Positions 26,961 through 36,036 of a stretch of 64,000 nt of DNA are shown here, in pieces. The position numbers and the translations under genes were made by a program. The stretch comes from CAYNZV01 sp965217095 (GTDB lineage Bacteria > Latescibacterota > UBA2968 > UBA8231), in contig OZ244235.1 in assembly GCA_965217095.1 (NCBI GenBank), forward strand, positions 3,286,001-3,350,000. The letters run 5' to 3'. Under the pieces are notes generated by a model. It made no database searches. It saw only the letters and a list, made by a program, of their open reading frames with translations, and was not told the DNA's origin. Within the stretch, counting starts at the first letter, position 1. The number at the start of each line of letters is the position of its first letter.

Positions 26961-27806
26961 CTACTCAAGATCAATCTCATAGTGGTCAGTCACCTTATCA
27001 CGGCTGTGTAATTGTCGGAGTTGGTCTTCAATCCAATCTCGTCCGAATCCATCGCTGGCCCCACGAAAACGATCGATTATCCAATTTCGAGCGGGATGTT
27101 TCACCTTGTGCAATTGGTCGACAACGGCTTCTCGATCGTAGTCTACTTGCCTGAATTGTATCGTATGTGAAGCGGGGTCCGAATCGATCACTACGTAACT
27201 GGCTCGAAGATCGGGTGGCATTGGATTGCTAACGGCACCAACATTTATTGCTCGTATACCGTTGACCAAGACGTCGAGCGTACGATGGTGGTGCCCGCCA
27301 AGGACCACGTCAGCACTACACCCGGCCAGCACAAAGCCGATTTCCTCATTGCTCATCCCAACTTTGATTCCAAGCCCGTCGTCACGACCGGGCGCAGCAT
27401 GAACACCCAATACGATAGTCTCATCAGGTAGGTGGGTCTCAACCTCGACGGGCAATTTCGTCAACCAATCAAGCCAACCGCCACTGGTCACAGCCCCCTG
27501 GGTCCAGGCGAAGGTTCCGGCGCATTCAACCAAAGCGGTCAACTTGGATGAATCTTGAGCTGCTTCCTCCATCGTTGGCGGGGGTCGATCACCAGCGAAC
27601 ACATACCGATCGGTGTTCCCACGGATTACTTTCACGTTCGGCAACTCAGTCACTCGCTCGAGAACACCAACGGGATCCGGACCGAGAGCCACAAGATCGC
27701 CGAGGATCCAATACTCGTCGATGTGACCAAAGCCCTTGATGTCCTCCAGTACCGCATCTAGGGCTATTGTGTTACCGTGAATATCAGAAAACACTGCTAA
27801 TTTCAT
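26961..27806 (-). CDS. Metallophosphoesterase (YfcE/MJ0936-like)
   Basis: 281 residues of the compact calcineurin-like family. Motifs: FSDIHGN (DxHxN), WILGDLVALGPDP (GDxxxxGP), IRGNTDRY (GNxD), LGVHAAPG and LGGHHHRTLD (GHTH-like), then AINVGAVSNPM. Six metal ligands are intact. Such proteins hydrolyse phosphodiesters or protein phosphates in the cytoplasm. The C-terminal extension from about residue 215 (DQLHKVKHPARNWIIDRF) is usual in longer members. Not obviously in an operon. Confidence 0.92.
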   Translation of the reverse strand: MKLAVFSDIHGNTIALDAVLEDIKGFGHIDEYWILGDLVALGPDPVGVLERVTELPNVKVIRGNTDRYVFAGDRPPPTMEEAAQDSSKLTALVECAGTFAWTQGAVTSGGWLDWLTKLPVEVETHLPDETIVLGVHAAPGRDDGLGIKVGMSNEEIGFVLAGCSADVVLGGHHHRTLDVLVNGIRAINVGAVSNPMPPDLRASYVVIDSDPASHTIQFRQVDYDREAVVDQLHKVKHPARNWIIDRFRGASDGFGRDWIEDQLRQLHSRDKVTDHYEIDLE

Positions 27807-27907
27807 GGCTCACTCATTCCGCGTTTTCAATTAACCCATTAAAACCGCACCGCGCCGATTCGCGTTCGATCGGCCGCTGTTAGTGTTGTGGAGTGGGTGG
27901 CAAGGTA

Positions 27908-28782
27908 CTAATCGCGCTCCCACCAGCTGGGGTTCATGCCAGGAGCTTCGCCGGGCATATTGGGCGGTTTGTTGCCACCCTCGTAGATCCAGATGCGGGC
28001 GCTGCGATCGCTCATGAAGTTGCGTACGGCCGGAGGGAGTTTTGGGCCACTTCGTCCGGGTTCCACGGTTCCACATCGCCGGCTGGGCCTGCCCAGGTTG
28101 GCCGGTAGGAGAGTTGGAGCGCCTCCCGCGCGTAGGTGCCCACATTCGGGTAGTTGCCGTGGAAGATATAGTTGTTGAACAACGCCGCAGAGCCAGCTTT
28201 GCACGTTACCATGACTTCCTCGGGGTGTTTCTCGTAGCGCAAGTACGGGTTGGCCTCGTTGTGGAAGCTCAGATGCGACCGGGGCGCCACGCGGAAAGGT
28301 GAAACTTCGGGTATCAGATCGTCCAAGTAGTAGAGGATACGGATCAGTGTCGGACAGGTGTATTCCGCGCCGAAGATCCCGGACCCCCAGGGCTGGCCGT
28401 CACAGTGCAGACTGATGCCCGGGTGCCCGGGCTCGGAGCGCGAGTAGTCGTAGGACATCAAGACCAGCTCGTCGCCGCACAGGATCTTGAGGAACTCGAT
28501 CATCGGGGGGTATGCAACCAACTCAGTGACGGCCCCACCGGCGAACTGGATGCTTTGCCTACCTCGCTGATGCACGCTGTAGTCCACGTGGTCGGTTTCG
28601 AATTGCGCGGTCTGTTCTTTGAGGCGTGCAATGTGGTCGGCGGGGAGTAGATCGGGTAGAACGAGGTAGCCTTCGACCTCGAGTTGCTGAATCCGCTGCC
28701 CGAGCGTGAGTTGGCTCCAGTCGCGGTCGTCTATGCGCGGGCCGCCAACCGCCGGTCGGGACGAAGAAGATGTGTCTGACAT
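27908..28782 (-). pseudogene. Phytanoyl-CoA dioxygenase family protein with C-terminal frameshift
   Basis: A PhyH family gene with all catalytic residues in the first frame: HCD (SLHCDGQPWG, about residues 123-125), distal His in NNYIFHGNYPN (about 207), and a 2OG-Arg in YAREALQLSYRP. AGGAGAT gives a firm start. After EVA (about 28040) the first frame stops at 28012, while another frame continues PPAVRNFMSDRSARIWIYEGG then NKPPNMPGEAPGMNP and stops at 27908, the normal tail of the family. The shift lies in CCCAAAA, so an error is possible. The 256-residue product might still fold. Confidence 0.8.
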
Positions 28783-28940
28783 GCTCGATCTCCTGCTAAA
28801 GTATGTTCTTCAAGCCCTGAAACTGCCGTGAAAGTCCACGGGCCCCTTCCTTGTCTATCCATAGGGTATATCTCATTGGCTACGTGGGGGCAACCCCACC
28901 AAAACTCATTGCTCGCGAAGAATGACTACGGTCCTGGTAC

Positions 28941-30005
28941 TCATCCTATGCGGACAACCAGCTTCCCTTTAGCCTGATTCGATTCCATGTATTCATGGGC
29001 TTCCACGACCTCACTGAATTCGAAGACGCGGTCGATATTCACTTCAGCCTTTCCTTCCTCCAGTTCCCTCAAATATCGATGGAATGCCTCTTCGTCCAAA
29101 TCGTCTGCTCCGCCGGTGTAAACGGTGAGGCGCACCGTGTGCGGTATTTCGTCCATCGGTGCGAAGCGCTCAAATTGCCAACTGTTTCCCAAGATGCCGG
29201 TCATGCATACCACCCCTCCTGCGCGGCAGGCATGCATGGAGTCCTTCAGTGTATTGGTGCCCACTAATTCAAGAACATAATCGACGCCTTCTGGAAATCG
29301 TTTCCGAACCTCTGCCGCAATGTGGCCGTCATCGATGAACACCTCATCGACCCCACTAGCCCGCAAGGCTTGATCTTTGGCTGGATTCCGCGTTGTGGCG
29401 CAGACAAGCAGGTCCTGCGACTTAGCCAACCGCGTAGCCATCATACCGATAGACGAAGTACCGCCCCGGATCAACAATATGCCTTTGGATTTGACGTCGA
29501 GGCCATACTTCAACGAACCCCATGTGGTCTGGAACATCTCGGGCAGGGCACCCAAAACGTGCCACTCCAGTTCGGTTTCCACCGGGATAACGGATGAGGC
29601 TGGAACAGATATGAATTCCGCGTAAGAGCCATCGAAGTCACGCCCCATTCCCCCCATGAGAGCCACGACTTTTTGTCCGGTTCGAAAATCAATGTCGGGG
29701 GCCGCGACCACGAGTCCAGCACACTCTATTCCTAAAACCCTTGGAAATTTGAGAGCCACGACTTTTTGTCCGGTTCGAAAATCAATGTCGGGGGCCGCGA
29801 CCACGAGTCCAGCACACTCTATTCCTAAAACCCTTGGAAATTTGACAGAGGGTGAGTGTCCCTGTCTGGTAAACATTTCCGATCGATTTAGTCCGAATGC
29901 CTTCACTTCGATCTTCACCCAACCATTTTCAGTTGTGGGCTCCGATAAATCTGTGAGTTCCAATACTTCTGGTGCACCAGCGCGACGCACCACGTATGCT
30001 CTCAT
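28941..30005 (-). CDS. Quinone oxidoreductase-like MDR dehydrogenase with internal 31-residue duplication
   Basis: 354 residues; without the duplicated block it would be 323, normal for zinc-independent MDR proteins. N-terminal GroES-like domain (VKIEVKAFGLNRSEMFTRQG), then the nucleotide-binding fold with LLIRGGTSSIGMMATRLAKSQ (GGxxxIG). Residues from about 55 to 116 are two identical copies of a unit beginning KFPRVLGIECAGLVV, in frame. The insertion falls in the catalytic domain at a strand that shapes the active site, so activity is doubtful. AGAGG precedes the ATG. Catalyses NAD(P)H-dependent reduction of quinones or enones in the family. Confidence 0.85.
   Translation of the reverse strand: MRAYVVRRAGAPEVLELTDLSEPTTENGWVKIEVKAFGLNRSEMFTRQGHSPSVKFPRVLGIECAGLVVAAPDIDFRTGQKVVALKFPRVLGIECAGLVVAAPDIDFRTGQKVVALMGGMGRDFDGSYAEFISVPASSVIPVETELEWHVLGALPEMFQTTWGSLKYGLDVKSKGILLIRGGTSSIGMMATRLAKSQDLLVCATTRNPAKDQALRASGVDEVFIDDGHIAAEVRKRFPEGVDYVLELVGTNTLKDSMHACRAGGVVCMTGILGNSWQFERFAPMDEIPHTVRLTVYTGGADDLDEEAFHRYLRELEEGKAEVNIDRVFEFSEVVEAHEYMESNQAKGKLVVRIG
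29657..29842. repeat. Perfect 93-bp tandem duplication
   Basis: Two head-to-tail copies (29657-29749 and 29750-29842) that match base for base; 93 is a multiple of three, so the reading frame continues. A three-base microhomology TGA/TGAG sits at the junctions. Very recent event or assembly artefact. Confidence 0.92.
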
Positions 30006-30147
30006 AACTAACCTCTGGGTATTCGACTTAATGATTAAAAAAGAAACTACGTTTGTTCGCGTAACGTTCAGACGGGCTTTGACTCACTCTTCGGCGGACA
30101 ACGGCAAGGTACGGAGCGTCAAGCTCGCCCTGCTGTTGGAGCCCTTC

Positions 30148-31188
30148 TCAATCCACGAATCCGAGTCTCTTCATTCTTTCGTATGGCATGAAGTCGAAGG
30201 CTGCGTGATCTCCGCCAAGGACAAGACCAACAATTTCGCGCTCCAGCTTTTCTGCCTCCTGGTGTCTTGCCGTATTCGTCATAACAACGAGACCTTTAGA
30301 CTCATCCTTCGACCATATGATGAGGTTCGTATGCTGCCCTCGACCGTGGTGCCAATACCACGGTCTGCCTTTCCCGCCAGATTCAATCCCCCACCCAAGT
30401 CCCCATGAGATCGTGTCGCTCAAGGATATTTGAGGTTGAATCATCGTGTCCACCACACGTTGAATCTCAGGGCGTGATGGATCCATCAACTCACAGAGGA
30501 ATACTGCCAGATCCAACGCTGTGGTATAGAGACTTGCGGCGGCGTTTGCGTACGAGTGGATTTCCATTCTCTTGGCCAGGTCGAAGGGCATATTCCGATC
30601 ATCGTGACCAAACGCAAAGTCACGTTCATAGCCTGCTCGCCAGATGAAACTCGAGTGTCTCATGGCCCACGGGGTAAACAACTCCTGTTCCGCGTAGATG
30701 TGAAACGGCAGATGCGTGATAGCTTCGACGACGCGCTGCAACCAAAAGTATCCCTCGCCCGAATAGAGGTAGCGCTCACCCGGCTCGGCTGAAAGGACGC
30801 ATCCGGCAGGAAAGATATCTCCCCCCCGCAGTCGTTCTGTAAGGTCTGGAAGCCAGTTGGGCAGCCCTGAAGTGTGACTCAGAATCTGCCTGGGCGTGAT
30901 TGAATCCATATCTGGTTGGCTCTTGTCCAGGTAGTGTCCGATGCTGACGTCAAGGTCCAGTTCGTCCTGATTGCAAAGACCCAACGCCAAACAAGCCGAA
31001 ACCGGCTTACTCACCGAAGCCGCGGGAAAAATCGAGTTGTCTGCGATCGGCTCGCCAGTCTCCGTGTTCCTAGAACCGAATCCGTTCGCCCACAAGACTT
31101 GACCATTTTCAACGAGAGCCAACCCAAGGCCTGGAATACCCGAATCGAGCAGTAAAACGCCAATCTTGTGCTCAAGTTCAGCGATCAT
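30148..31188 (-). CDS. Serine hydrolase of the beta-lactamase/PBP-like family
   Basis: 346 residues. Active-site motifs of class C/PBP-like hydrolases: SVSK (S-x-x-K, about residue 58), the tyrosine motif YSG in ERYLYSGEGYFWLQ (about 143), and HHGRG (H-x-G, about 285). GGAGATCGT is a good ribosome site. No signal peptide, unlike true beta-lactamases, so probably an intracellular esterase or peptidase. It lies in same-strand order with the MDR gene, with 140 bases between. Confidence 0.9.
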   Translation of the reverse strand: MIAELEHKIGVLLLDSGIPGLGLALVENGQVLWANGFGSRNTETGEPIADNSIFPAASVSKPVSACLALGLCNQDELDLDVSIGHYLDKSQPDMDSITPRQILSHTSGLPNWLPDLTERLRGGDIFPAGCVLSAEPGERYLYSGEGYFWLQRVVEAITHLPFHIYAEQELFTPWAMRHSSFIWRAGYERDFAFGHDDRNMPFDLAKRMEIHSYANAAASLYTTALDLAVFLCELMDPSRPEIQRVVDTMIQPQISLSDTISWGLGWGIESGGKGRPWYWHHGRGQHTNLIIWSKDESKGLVVMTNTARHQEAEKLEREIVGLVLGGDHAAFDFMPYERMKRLGFVD

Positions 31189-31298
31189 ACGATCTCCGGA
31201 GCAGAATCAGTCCCCGTTTCAACCCCAATGCGCGTACCGTGGACGAGAAATGTTTTCACGTAAGCGTTCCCTAAGCCATACTGCTGGTCATCGTTCAT

Positions 31299-31568
31299 TC
31301 ACACGCGGGAGCCATTCGGAATACCTGGTAAGCTAGCTATCTCGGAATTCACTTCGAAGCCCGACTCGATCGTTGGTTCTTTCGATATGATGTTCAGATC
31401 GATGTCACGTTGGACAACCAGGCCAAACGTGACTGAACCTACCAGAGACGGGCGCCCACAGCGTGACCATCTCTCGAGGAGATCCAACTTCTCGATCACC
31501 TCAAAGGCGCGCTGGGTCCTCTCTGCGGCCCTGCGAAGAATTTGATCCATGTAGGCTCCAACGGCCAC
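31299..31568 (-). pseudogene. Nucleotidyltransferase-like fragment
   Basis: About 89 codons with the Pol-beta-type signature LVGSVTFGLVVQRDIDLNI (G-S and D-I-D). Relatives of this kind are about 190-200 residues; after PGIPNG the frame ends, and the C-terminal half is not found nearby. No clear start codon context. A remnant of an accessory gene. Confidence 0.5.
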
Positions 31569-31719
31569 CGCAGGTCCTCATCAAGTGAAGGAGCAGCGCG
31601 ACGGCAAGAAAATTGTTTTTTACGAGCCAAATCTCGAGTTTTTTCATTTCTGAGGCAAAGATTTTCACATAAAGTGGGGGCCTTATTGGTGAAGGCCTTC
31701 CTAAGGAAAAAATGTTGCC
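31569..31719. other. A/T-rich intergenic strip with hairpin
   Basis: Low-GC stretch between the nucleotidyltransferase remnant and the sigma stub. It holds a 6-bp hairpin GGCCTT-attggtg-AAGGCC at about 31680-31698 and no gene. Confidence 0.4.
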
Positions 31720-31800
31720 GTGGAGGAGTTAAGTTTTCTTGTCGATCGGGCGCGAGAAGGAGAGGTCGATGCCTTCAATGAGTTTGTGTGCCGGTCTCGT
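31720..31800 (+). pseudogene. ECF sigma factor N-terminal stub
   Basis: From GTG at 31720 about 24 codons read EELSFLVDRAREGEVDAFNEFV, closely matching the region-2 start of ECF sigma factors (LV-x-RA-x-x-GD-x-DAF-x-x-LV). A Shine-Dalgarno-like AAGGA precedes. Beyond codon 25 the frame enters the antisense strand of the next gene and similarity ends. Likely a gene cut by the event that brought in the lipoprotein gene; chance similarity cannot be excluded. Confidence 0.35.
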
Positions 31801-31893
31801 TCTCAATCCGTAGACACCAAGCACGCTCTCCCGCTGCACTGCGTCCCTTGGTTTGCTCGTTTTCAGCAGATCCGTTTGATCGCCGCTGCAATC

Positions 31894-33276
31894 TCATTGA
31901 TAGAGTATGTAACCGGTTGCCCTCAGACGGTCGTATCGAAGAAACGCTTGACTATGCTCGACGTCCCGGAACAAGCGCAGGAATTGTATGCCCGAGATCT
32001 CACCGGGAACCGGTACGGAGTGGTATGTCGGGTCCCAGCGCAGCTCGAATTCGACAGACCAGAAGTCGTCGCCCACAAAGGTCGCTGCCGTCCCATCGGC
32101 GTCCCAGGTATAATCGTGGCGGTTGCCCTCGCTGAAGTTGTCCCAGCGGTCCCTAACGGCTCCCTTGGCGTCTACGGAGATGCTGGCCCATATCGTCTTG
32201 TCCAGATCCCGATCGAAAACAAACGTGATTCTGTCGCCCCGCGGCACGTCCAATCTGTCTTTCATGGGCGGGATCAACAAGCTTTCGGGGTGGGCGTCAA
32301 AACAGCGCGCACCCCAGTAAAACGTTGTGTCTGTGTACCCCATAAAGGCGCGGGTCTTGACCCGTGGCAACAGCGTGGCGAAGGATTCCGAAAGTGTAAA
32401 GAACGAATCGATGCGGCCCGCACTCTGCCAAATCGGGTCGTCCAATCGGCCGTCGATCTCCGGCGCCGACGCGAACCTGGGAACACCTATCAGCAGCCTC
32501 TTTTCCTTCAATAGTTGTATACCGCGCTCGCGCTCGCCGTTTTCCAAATAGAACGTTCCCAAGTAGTAATTCGCTTGTCTACTCGTTGGCGCATAGGCCA
32601 CGGCGACGTTGTAGATGGAATCAGCCACCGACAGGTCAGCGCCAAGTGCTGCCTTTCGTGCTTCCTTTGCCCAAAGGCGAACAAATTCTTCCACGAGATA
32701 CTGGGCGGCGTCTCGCACCGACCGATCCTCCGCTTCCGCGCTCTTGCTGGCGAAACGCCGAAGGGCCTCGGTCTGTTCGTCGTTGAGCCGGTTCAGCTTG
32801 TCTCCCAGAGCTAGTAGGATGGGGGCTTGAACCAGTGGCGAAGGATCAGACATTGCTTGCAAGAAAAGGTCAACGTGCTCGGGGCGCAGCCTGACTCCAA
32901 GCCCTTCGGCAATGCGTCCCCGCACCGACGGATCGGGATCCATCAACAGGTGTCTTTGTAATACGCCAGCGATTCGCTCGTCTTCCGATCTTGCCATTAT
33001 GGCCACAAGGACCGCAGCTACCTCTGCGCGGCGTCTTGCCGCATCTTGCGATTCCAACGCTGCAATTAGTTGCTCAACAGGTGTGTCCGAGCCCAAAATT
33101 AGCTCGTGCCTTGCCTGAGCGCGCTCGTCCGGAGCACCACCAAGTTTCTCAATGTTTTCATCTACCGAGGGCCCACAGGCGACAAGGCACAACAATGTGG
33201 CGACGAGGCACGTGAAGCGGCAATGACTCGTCGATCGGTGGGAGTCAAGCAACTTGCATGCAACGACCGGACCCAT
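31894..33276 (-). CDS. Lipoprotein with HEAT-like repeats and a CBM9-type domain
   Basis: About 460 residues from the ATG at 33276 (start uncertain; the frame is open further). A lipobox LVAC follows a hydrophobic stretch (FTCLVATLLCLVACG), giving a lipid-anchored protein. Residues about 50-230 are HEAT/Armadillo-type helical pairs (LLMDPDPSVRGRIAEGLG, AMSDPSPLVQAPILLALG), then a TPR-like piece (ANYYLGTFYLENGERERGIQLL), and the last 200 residues a carbohydrate-binding/DUF5916-like beta sandwich (APEIDGRLDDPIWQSA ... FYWGARCFDAHPESL ... DRITFVFD). Probably a surface scaffold that binds glycans. Its 3' end runs antisense to a sigma-factor stub. Confidence 0.78.
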   Translation of the reverse strand: MGPVVACKLLDSHRSTSHCRFTCLVATLLCLVACGPSVDENIEKLGGAPDERAQARHELILGSDTPVEQLIAALESQDAARRRAEVAAVLVAIMARSEDERIAGVLQRHLLMDPDPSVRGRIAEGLGVRLRPEHVDLFLQAMSDPSPLVQAPILLALGDKLNRLNDEQTEALRRFASKSAEAEDRSVRDAAQYLVEEFVRLWAKEARKAALGADLSVADSIYNVAVAYAPTSRQANYYLGTFYLENGERERGIQLLKEKRLLIGVPRFASAPEIDGRLDDPIWQSAGRIDSFFTLSESFATLLPRVKTRAFMGYTDTTFYWGARCFDAHPESLLIPPMKDRLDVPRGDRITFVFDRDLDKTIWASISVDAKGAVRDRWDNFSEGNRHDYTWDADGTAATFVGDDFWSVEFELRWDPTYHSVPVPGEISGIQFLRLFRDVEHSQAFLRYDRLRATGYILYQ

Positions 33277-33394
33277 CGAGCCACAAGCTTTTCCGGCACG
33301 GCTACTAGCAGTCCCGATACGTCGCGCTGGCATCGCGAGCACTCTCAAAGCTCCCCACAGTCGATATCGATCATGTCCATTGTATGCCGAGATC

Positions 33395-34366
33395 CTAGGG
33401 CGCGACCGTGATGACGACCTTGCCAACGTGCTTCGCCTCCCCAAAGCGCTGAACAGCCTGTGGCACGTCGCTCAACTGGTAGGGCCCATCGATCACACAT
33501 TCGAGTCCGTTTGTTTCGAACAGGTCGTTCACGTACCCCAGGTCCTTGTTTGGTTTCAGGGCAACGATTCGAACGTGCTTCCCGCTGACCCTGGAAATGA
33601 GCGGCCCCATGCAAAAGGCTTGGAGCAAGCGTGGCAGACGACCGCCGACGGTCACGTAGCGGCCGCCGGGCTTGAGTGAGCGCAGGTACCTGAACGGCGA
33701 GCGATTGGTCTTGGTATCCAGAATCAAGTCGTAACGCTGCTTGTTCCGAGTGAAGTCTTCCCGCTGGTAGTCGATGACGTGGTCGAACCCCATCGATCCA
33801 AGCGTGTCCAGCTTGAGCGCGTTGTCGACCCCGGTCACCTCGGCCCCGTACTGTTTGGCGATTTGCACACCGATGGTTCCAACCCCGCCGCCGGCGCCAT
33901 TGATCAGAACTCTTTCGCCCTGTCGAATTTGCCCAACGTCGACCAGGCTTTGCAGCGCCAGCATGGCGGCATGGGGAAGGGCCGCTGCCTGTTGGAACGT
34001 CATGCCCGGCGGCTTGCGGACCAAGGCGTCTTCGCGCACACACACGTAGTCGGCGAACCCCCCAAACCCCGCCTCGGATATGTCGCCATATACGTGATCT
34101 CCTGGCTGAAACTTCGTTGCGCCGTTGCCGGTAGCCTCGACAATTCCGGCAACCTCCGCCCCGAGCACGGCAACCTTGGGGCTCACCAGACCGAACAGCA
34201 GCCGATAGATGTACGGCCTGCCACGAACGAAACACCAGTCCCAGTCATTCACGGCCGTAGCGCGGACCTTGACCAGAACCTCATCGTCCCCGGGCTCGGG
34301 TTTCGCCATTTCCTCGAGCTGAAGCACGTCTGGAGATCCGTAGCGTGTGAGAATAATCGCTTTCAT
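33395..34366 (-). CDS. NAD(P)-dependent MDR alcohol dehydrogenase/quinone oxidoreductase
   Basis: 323 residues. The catalytic domain starts MKAIILTRYGSPDVLQLEE and includes ATAVNDWDWCFVRGRP; the nucleotide-binding motif is VLINGAGGGVGTIGVQIAKQYGAEVTGV (about residues 138-165), and the end has GEAKHVGKVVI. It is the zinc-free medium-chain type by lack of the GHE/Cys cluster. The upstream lipoprotein gene overlaps only by its unlikely longer start. Monocistronic by spacing. Substrate unknown. Confidence 0.92.
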   Translation of the reverse strand: MKAIILTRYGSPDVLQLEEMAKPEPGDDEVLVKVRATAVNDWDWCFVRGRPYIYRLLFGLVSPKVAVLGAEVAGIVEATGNGATKFQPGDHVYGDISEAGFGGFADYVCVREDALVRKPPGMTFQQAAALPHAAMLALQSLVDVGQIRQGERVLINGAGGGVGTIGVQIAKQYGAEVTGVDNALKLDTLGSMGFDHVIDYQREDFTRNKQRYDLILDTKTNRSPFRYLRSLKPGGRYVTVGGRLPRLLQAFCMGPLISRVSGKHVRIVALKPNKDLGYVNDLFETNGLECVIDGPYQLSDVPQAVQRFGEAKHVGKVVITVAP

Positions 34367-34436
34367 AGAGTGGCGGACGCACGATTATCGGCGCAATCGA
34401 GCGAAGACCAGCAAGCTTCCCGACTTAAGATGGCCG

Positions 34437-34580
34437 ACAGCGACCGCCTTGGCGGAGGCATTGGGTATATCCCGTCAAACAATAAATGAACTACTCCGAG
34501 AGCGACGCGCCATTTCGCCGATCATGGCCTTAAAACTCGCCCGTCTGTTTGGGAACTCTCCTGAATTCTGGATGAAACAG
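34437..34580 (+). pseudogene. HigA-type antitoxin fragment
   Basis: 48 codons match the DNA-binding core of HigA/VapI antitoxins: LAEALGISRQTINELLRERRAISPIMALKLARLFGNSPEFW. The N-terminus is missing (preceding sequence is the MDR promoter side) and the C-terminus degenerates. No HigB toxin lies next to it. A remnant of a toxin-antitoxin module. Confidence 0.7.
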
Positions 34581-34640
34581 GTGACCCCCGTAAAACCTCC
34601 AAGTTGTCATCGGCTCCGAGTTCTGCCTGAAACCGCGCTG

Positions 34641-35813
34641 TCAGTTGTTGTGATGCTCGCTCTCATGGCTTGGGAGCACAAATCGCAATGTAGCATTGGC
34701 GGTCTGAATCACCCATTGATCCGGTCGCATATCGTCAGGATCTGTTGCCACATCAATCTGATAGTCCGAAAGTCCTGGAGTCCCAACTCTCGCCCATTTG
34801 TCTATCAGAGCTACAAAATCTGCGGCGAATCTCGAATCTCCCCGCCAGTGAATAGCGGGGCACTCGGAATCTAGTGAAACAATTGAATGTGATTCCTTGT
34901 GGTAAACACTCGGTACATTTCTTGACGAACTATAATTGTGGTCAACCAGGCTACGGAGCTCGATACCTTCTAAATGGGCAAAAAGAAGAAAATCGACGTT
35001 GGCCCTAGTCGCGATCGTGATCTCTTGCGGGGCTTGTGTCAAAAGACGTGCTAGTTCCGCATCAGAGGGCTGCAGCGGATCTGCGATGTCAGTCCAATAT
35101 TCTCCTTGCAATGTGTTGAAACCAGACCAACCCACGAACGAACCTGCCAAACCGGCACTACTCTTTCGCAATCGTAAGAGCGGATCGCCGACGGCGCCCA
35201 CTTTGAACGGCATAAGGAGTACACCGCCGTCCGCCAATTGTTCGTGCCATGCCGGTGGAATGTCGGGTGACCCTACCGTTACTATGATCCGGTCGAAAGG
35301 ACTCCGGTCCGCCCAGCCGAAGCCACCATCGCCGCTCGCGAGACGCACCTCAGTGTAACCCGCTGCGCGCAGATGGCGGCGAGCAGCGTCGACAAGATCG
35401 GCTTGAAGATCAATTGAGTGCACAAATTCGTCGTTGCCAACCCGGAAAGCCATGAGGGCGGCGTTCCAACCGCTGCCCGTACCGATCTCAAGCACGCGCA
35501 TCCCCGGTTCTAACGTTAGGGAACTGAGCATCTGCATTACGAGAGCCGGCTGCGACGCAGCACTGTGATTTGGGGGTTTTCGACACATGAGGCCACGGTC
35601 GGAGTAGATGGCTTGGAGATCTATGCAAGAGACATTCGTGGAATCCACGATCACCGGTTCCGTGGCCTCGATCGTTTCGTAGTACTGGTCAATGAATAGA
35701 TGTCGCGGCACAGAGACGACCGCGTCGTGGAGCCACGCTGCGCTGAGACATCCAGCTTTGCCAAGACTATCTCGAAAGCAACTCAGATAATGTTCGACGT
35801 TAGGCGTTTCCAT
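34641..35813 (-). CDS. Protein-L-isoaspartate O-methyltransferase-like protein with C-terminal extension
   Basis: About 390 residues, longer than the usual 210-230 of Pcm. The N-terminal domain matches the family: AVVSVPRHLFIDQYY, RGLMCRKPPNHSAASQPALVMQML, the SAM-binding VLEIGTGSGWNAALMA, SIDLQADLVDAARRHL, and FDRIIVTVGSPDIP. The C-terminal 170 residues (from about LRLRKSSAGLAG) are an added domain seen in actinobacterial and peptide-maturation relatives that methylate Asp in ribosomal peptides. No precursor-peptide gene is apparent, so a repair role is equally possible. ATG at 35813 is preferred to the TTG nine bases earlier. Confidence 0.82.
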   Translation of the reverse strand: METPNVEHYLSCFRDSLGKAGCLSAAWLHDAVVSVPRHLFIDQYYETIEATEPVIVDSTNVSCIDLQAIYSDRGLMCRKPPNHSAASQPALVMQMLSSLTLEPGMRVLEIGTGSGWNAALMAFRVGNDEFVHSIDLQADLVDAARRHLRAAGYTEVRLASGDGGFGWADRSPFDRIIVTVGSPDIPPAWHEQLADGGVLLMPFKVGAVGDPLLRLRKSSAGLAGSFVGWSGFNTLQGEYWTDIADPLQPSDAELARLLTQAPQEITIATRANVDFLLFAHLEGIELRSLVDHNYSSSRNVPSVYHKESHSIVSLDSECPAIHWRGDSRFAADFVALIDKWARVGTPGLSDYQIDVATDPDDMRPDQWVIQTANATLRFVLPSHESEHHNN

Positions 35814-36036
35814 AACCGTCAAGAAGCCATACTCTCAAGTTGCTGAAATAGATCATCAATAATATTGACCGACACTAGGTCTGGGGTCGCTTTCCAGTCA
35901 ATCTCGCGTGAAACATACCACTTGGCTTGCAAGGGCGCATGCCTACCGCGGTGGCTCCTTGAAGTTCATCGAAACCTCCGTCTCCGAGACAGCAATGGCT
36001 TGTCTCCAATGTCGGCCAACCATGCGGACGGCCGCG

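Noticed and set aside
31720..32514. A 264-codon plus-strand gene
   Set aside because: Only the first 25 codons resemble a sigma factor; the remainder is antisense to the lipoprotein gene.
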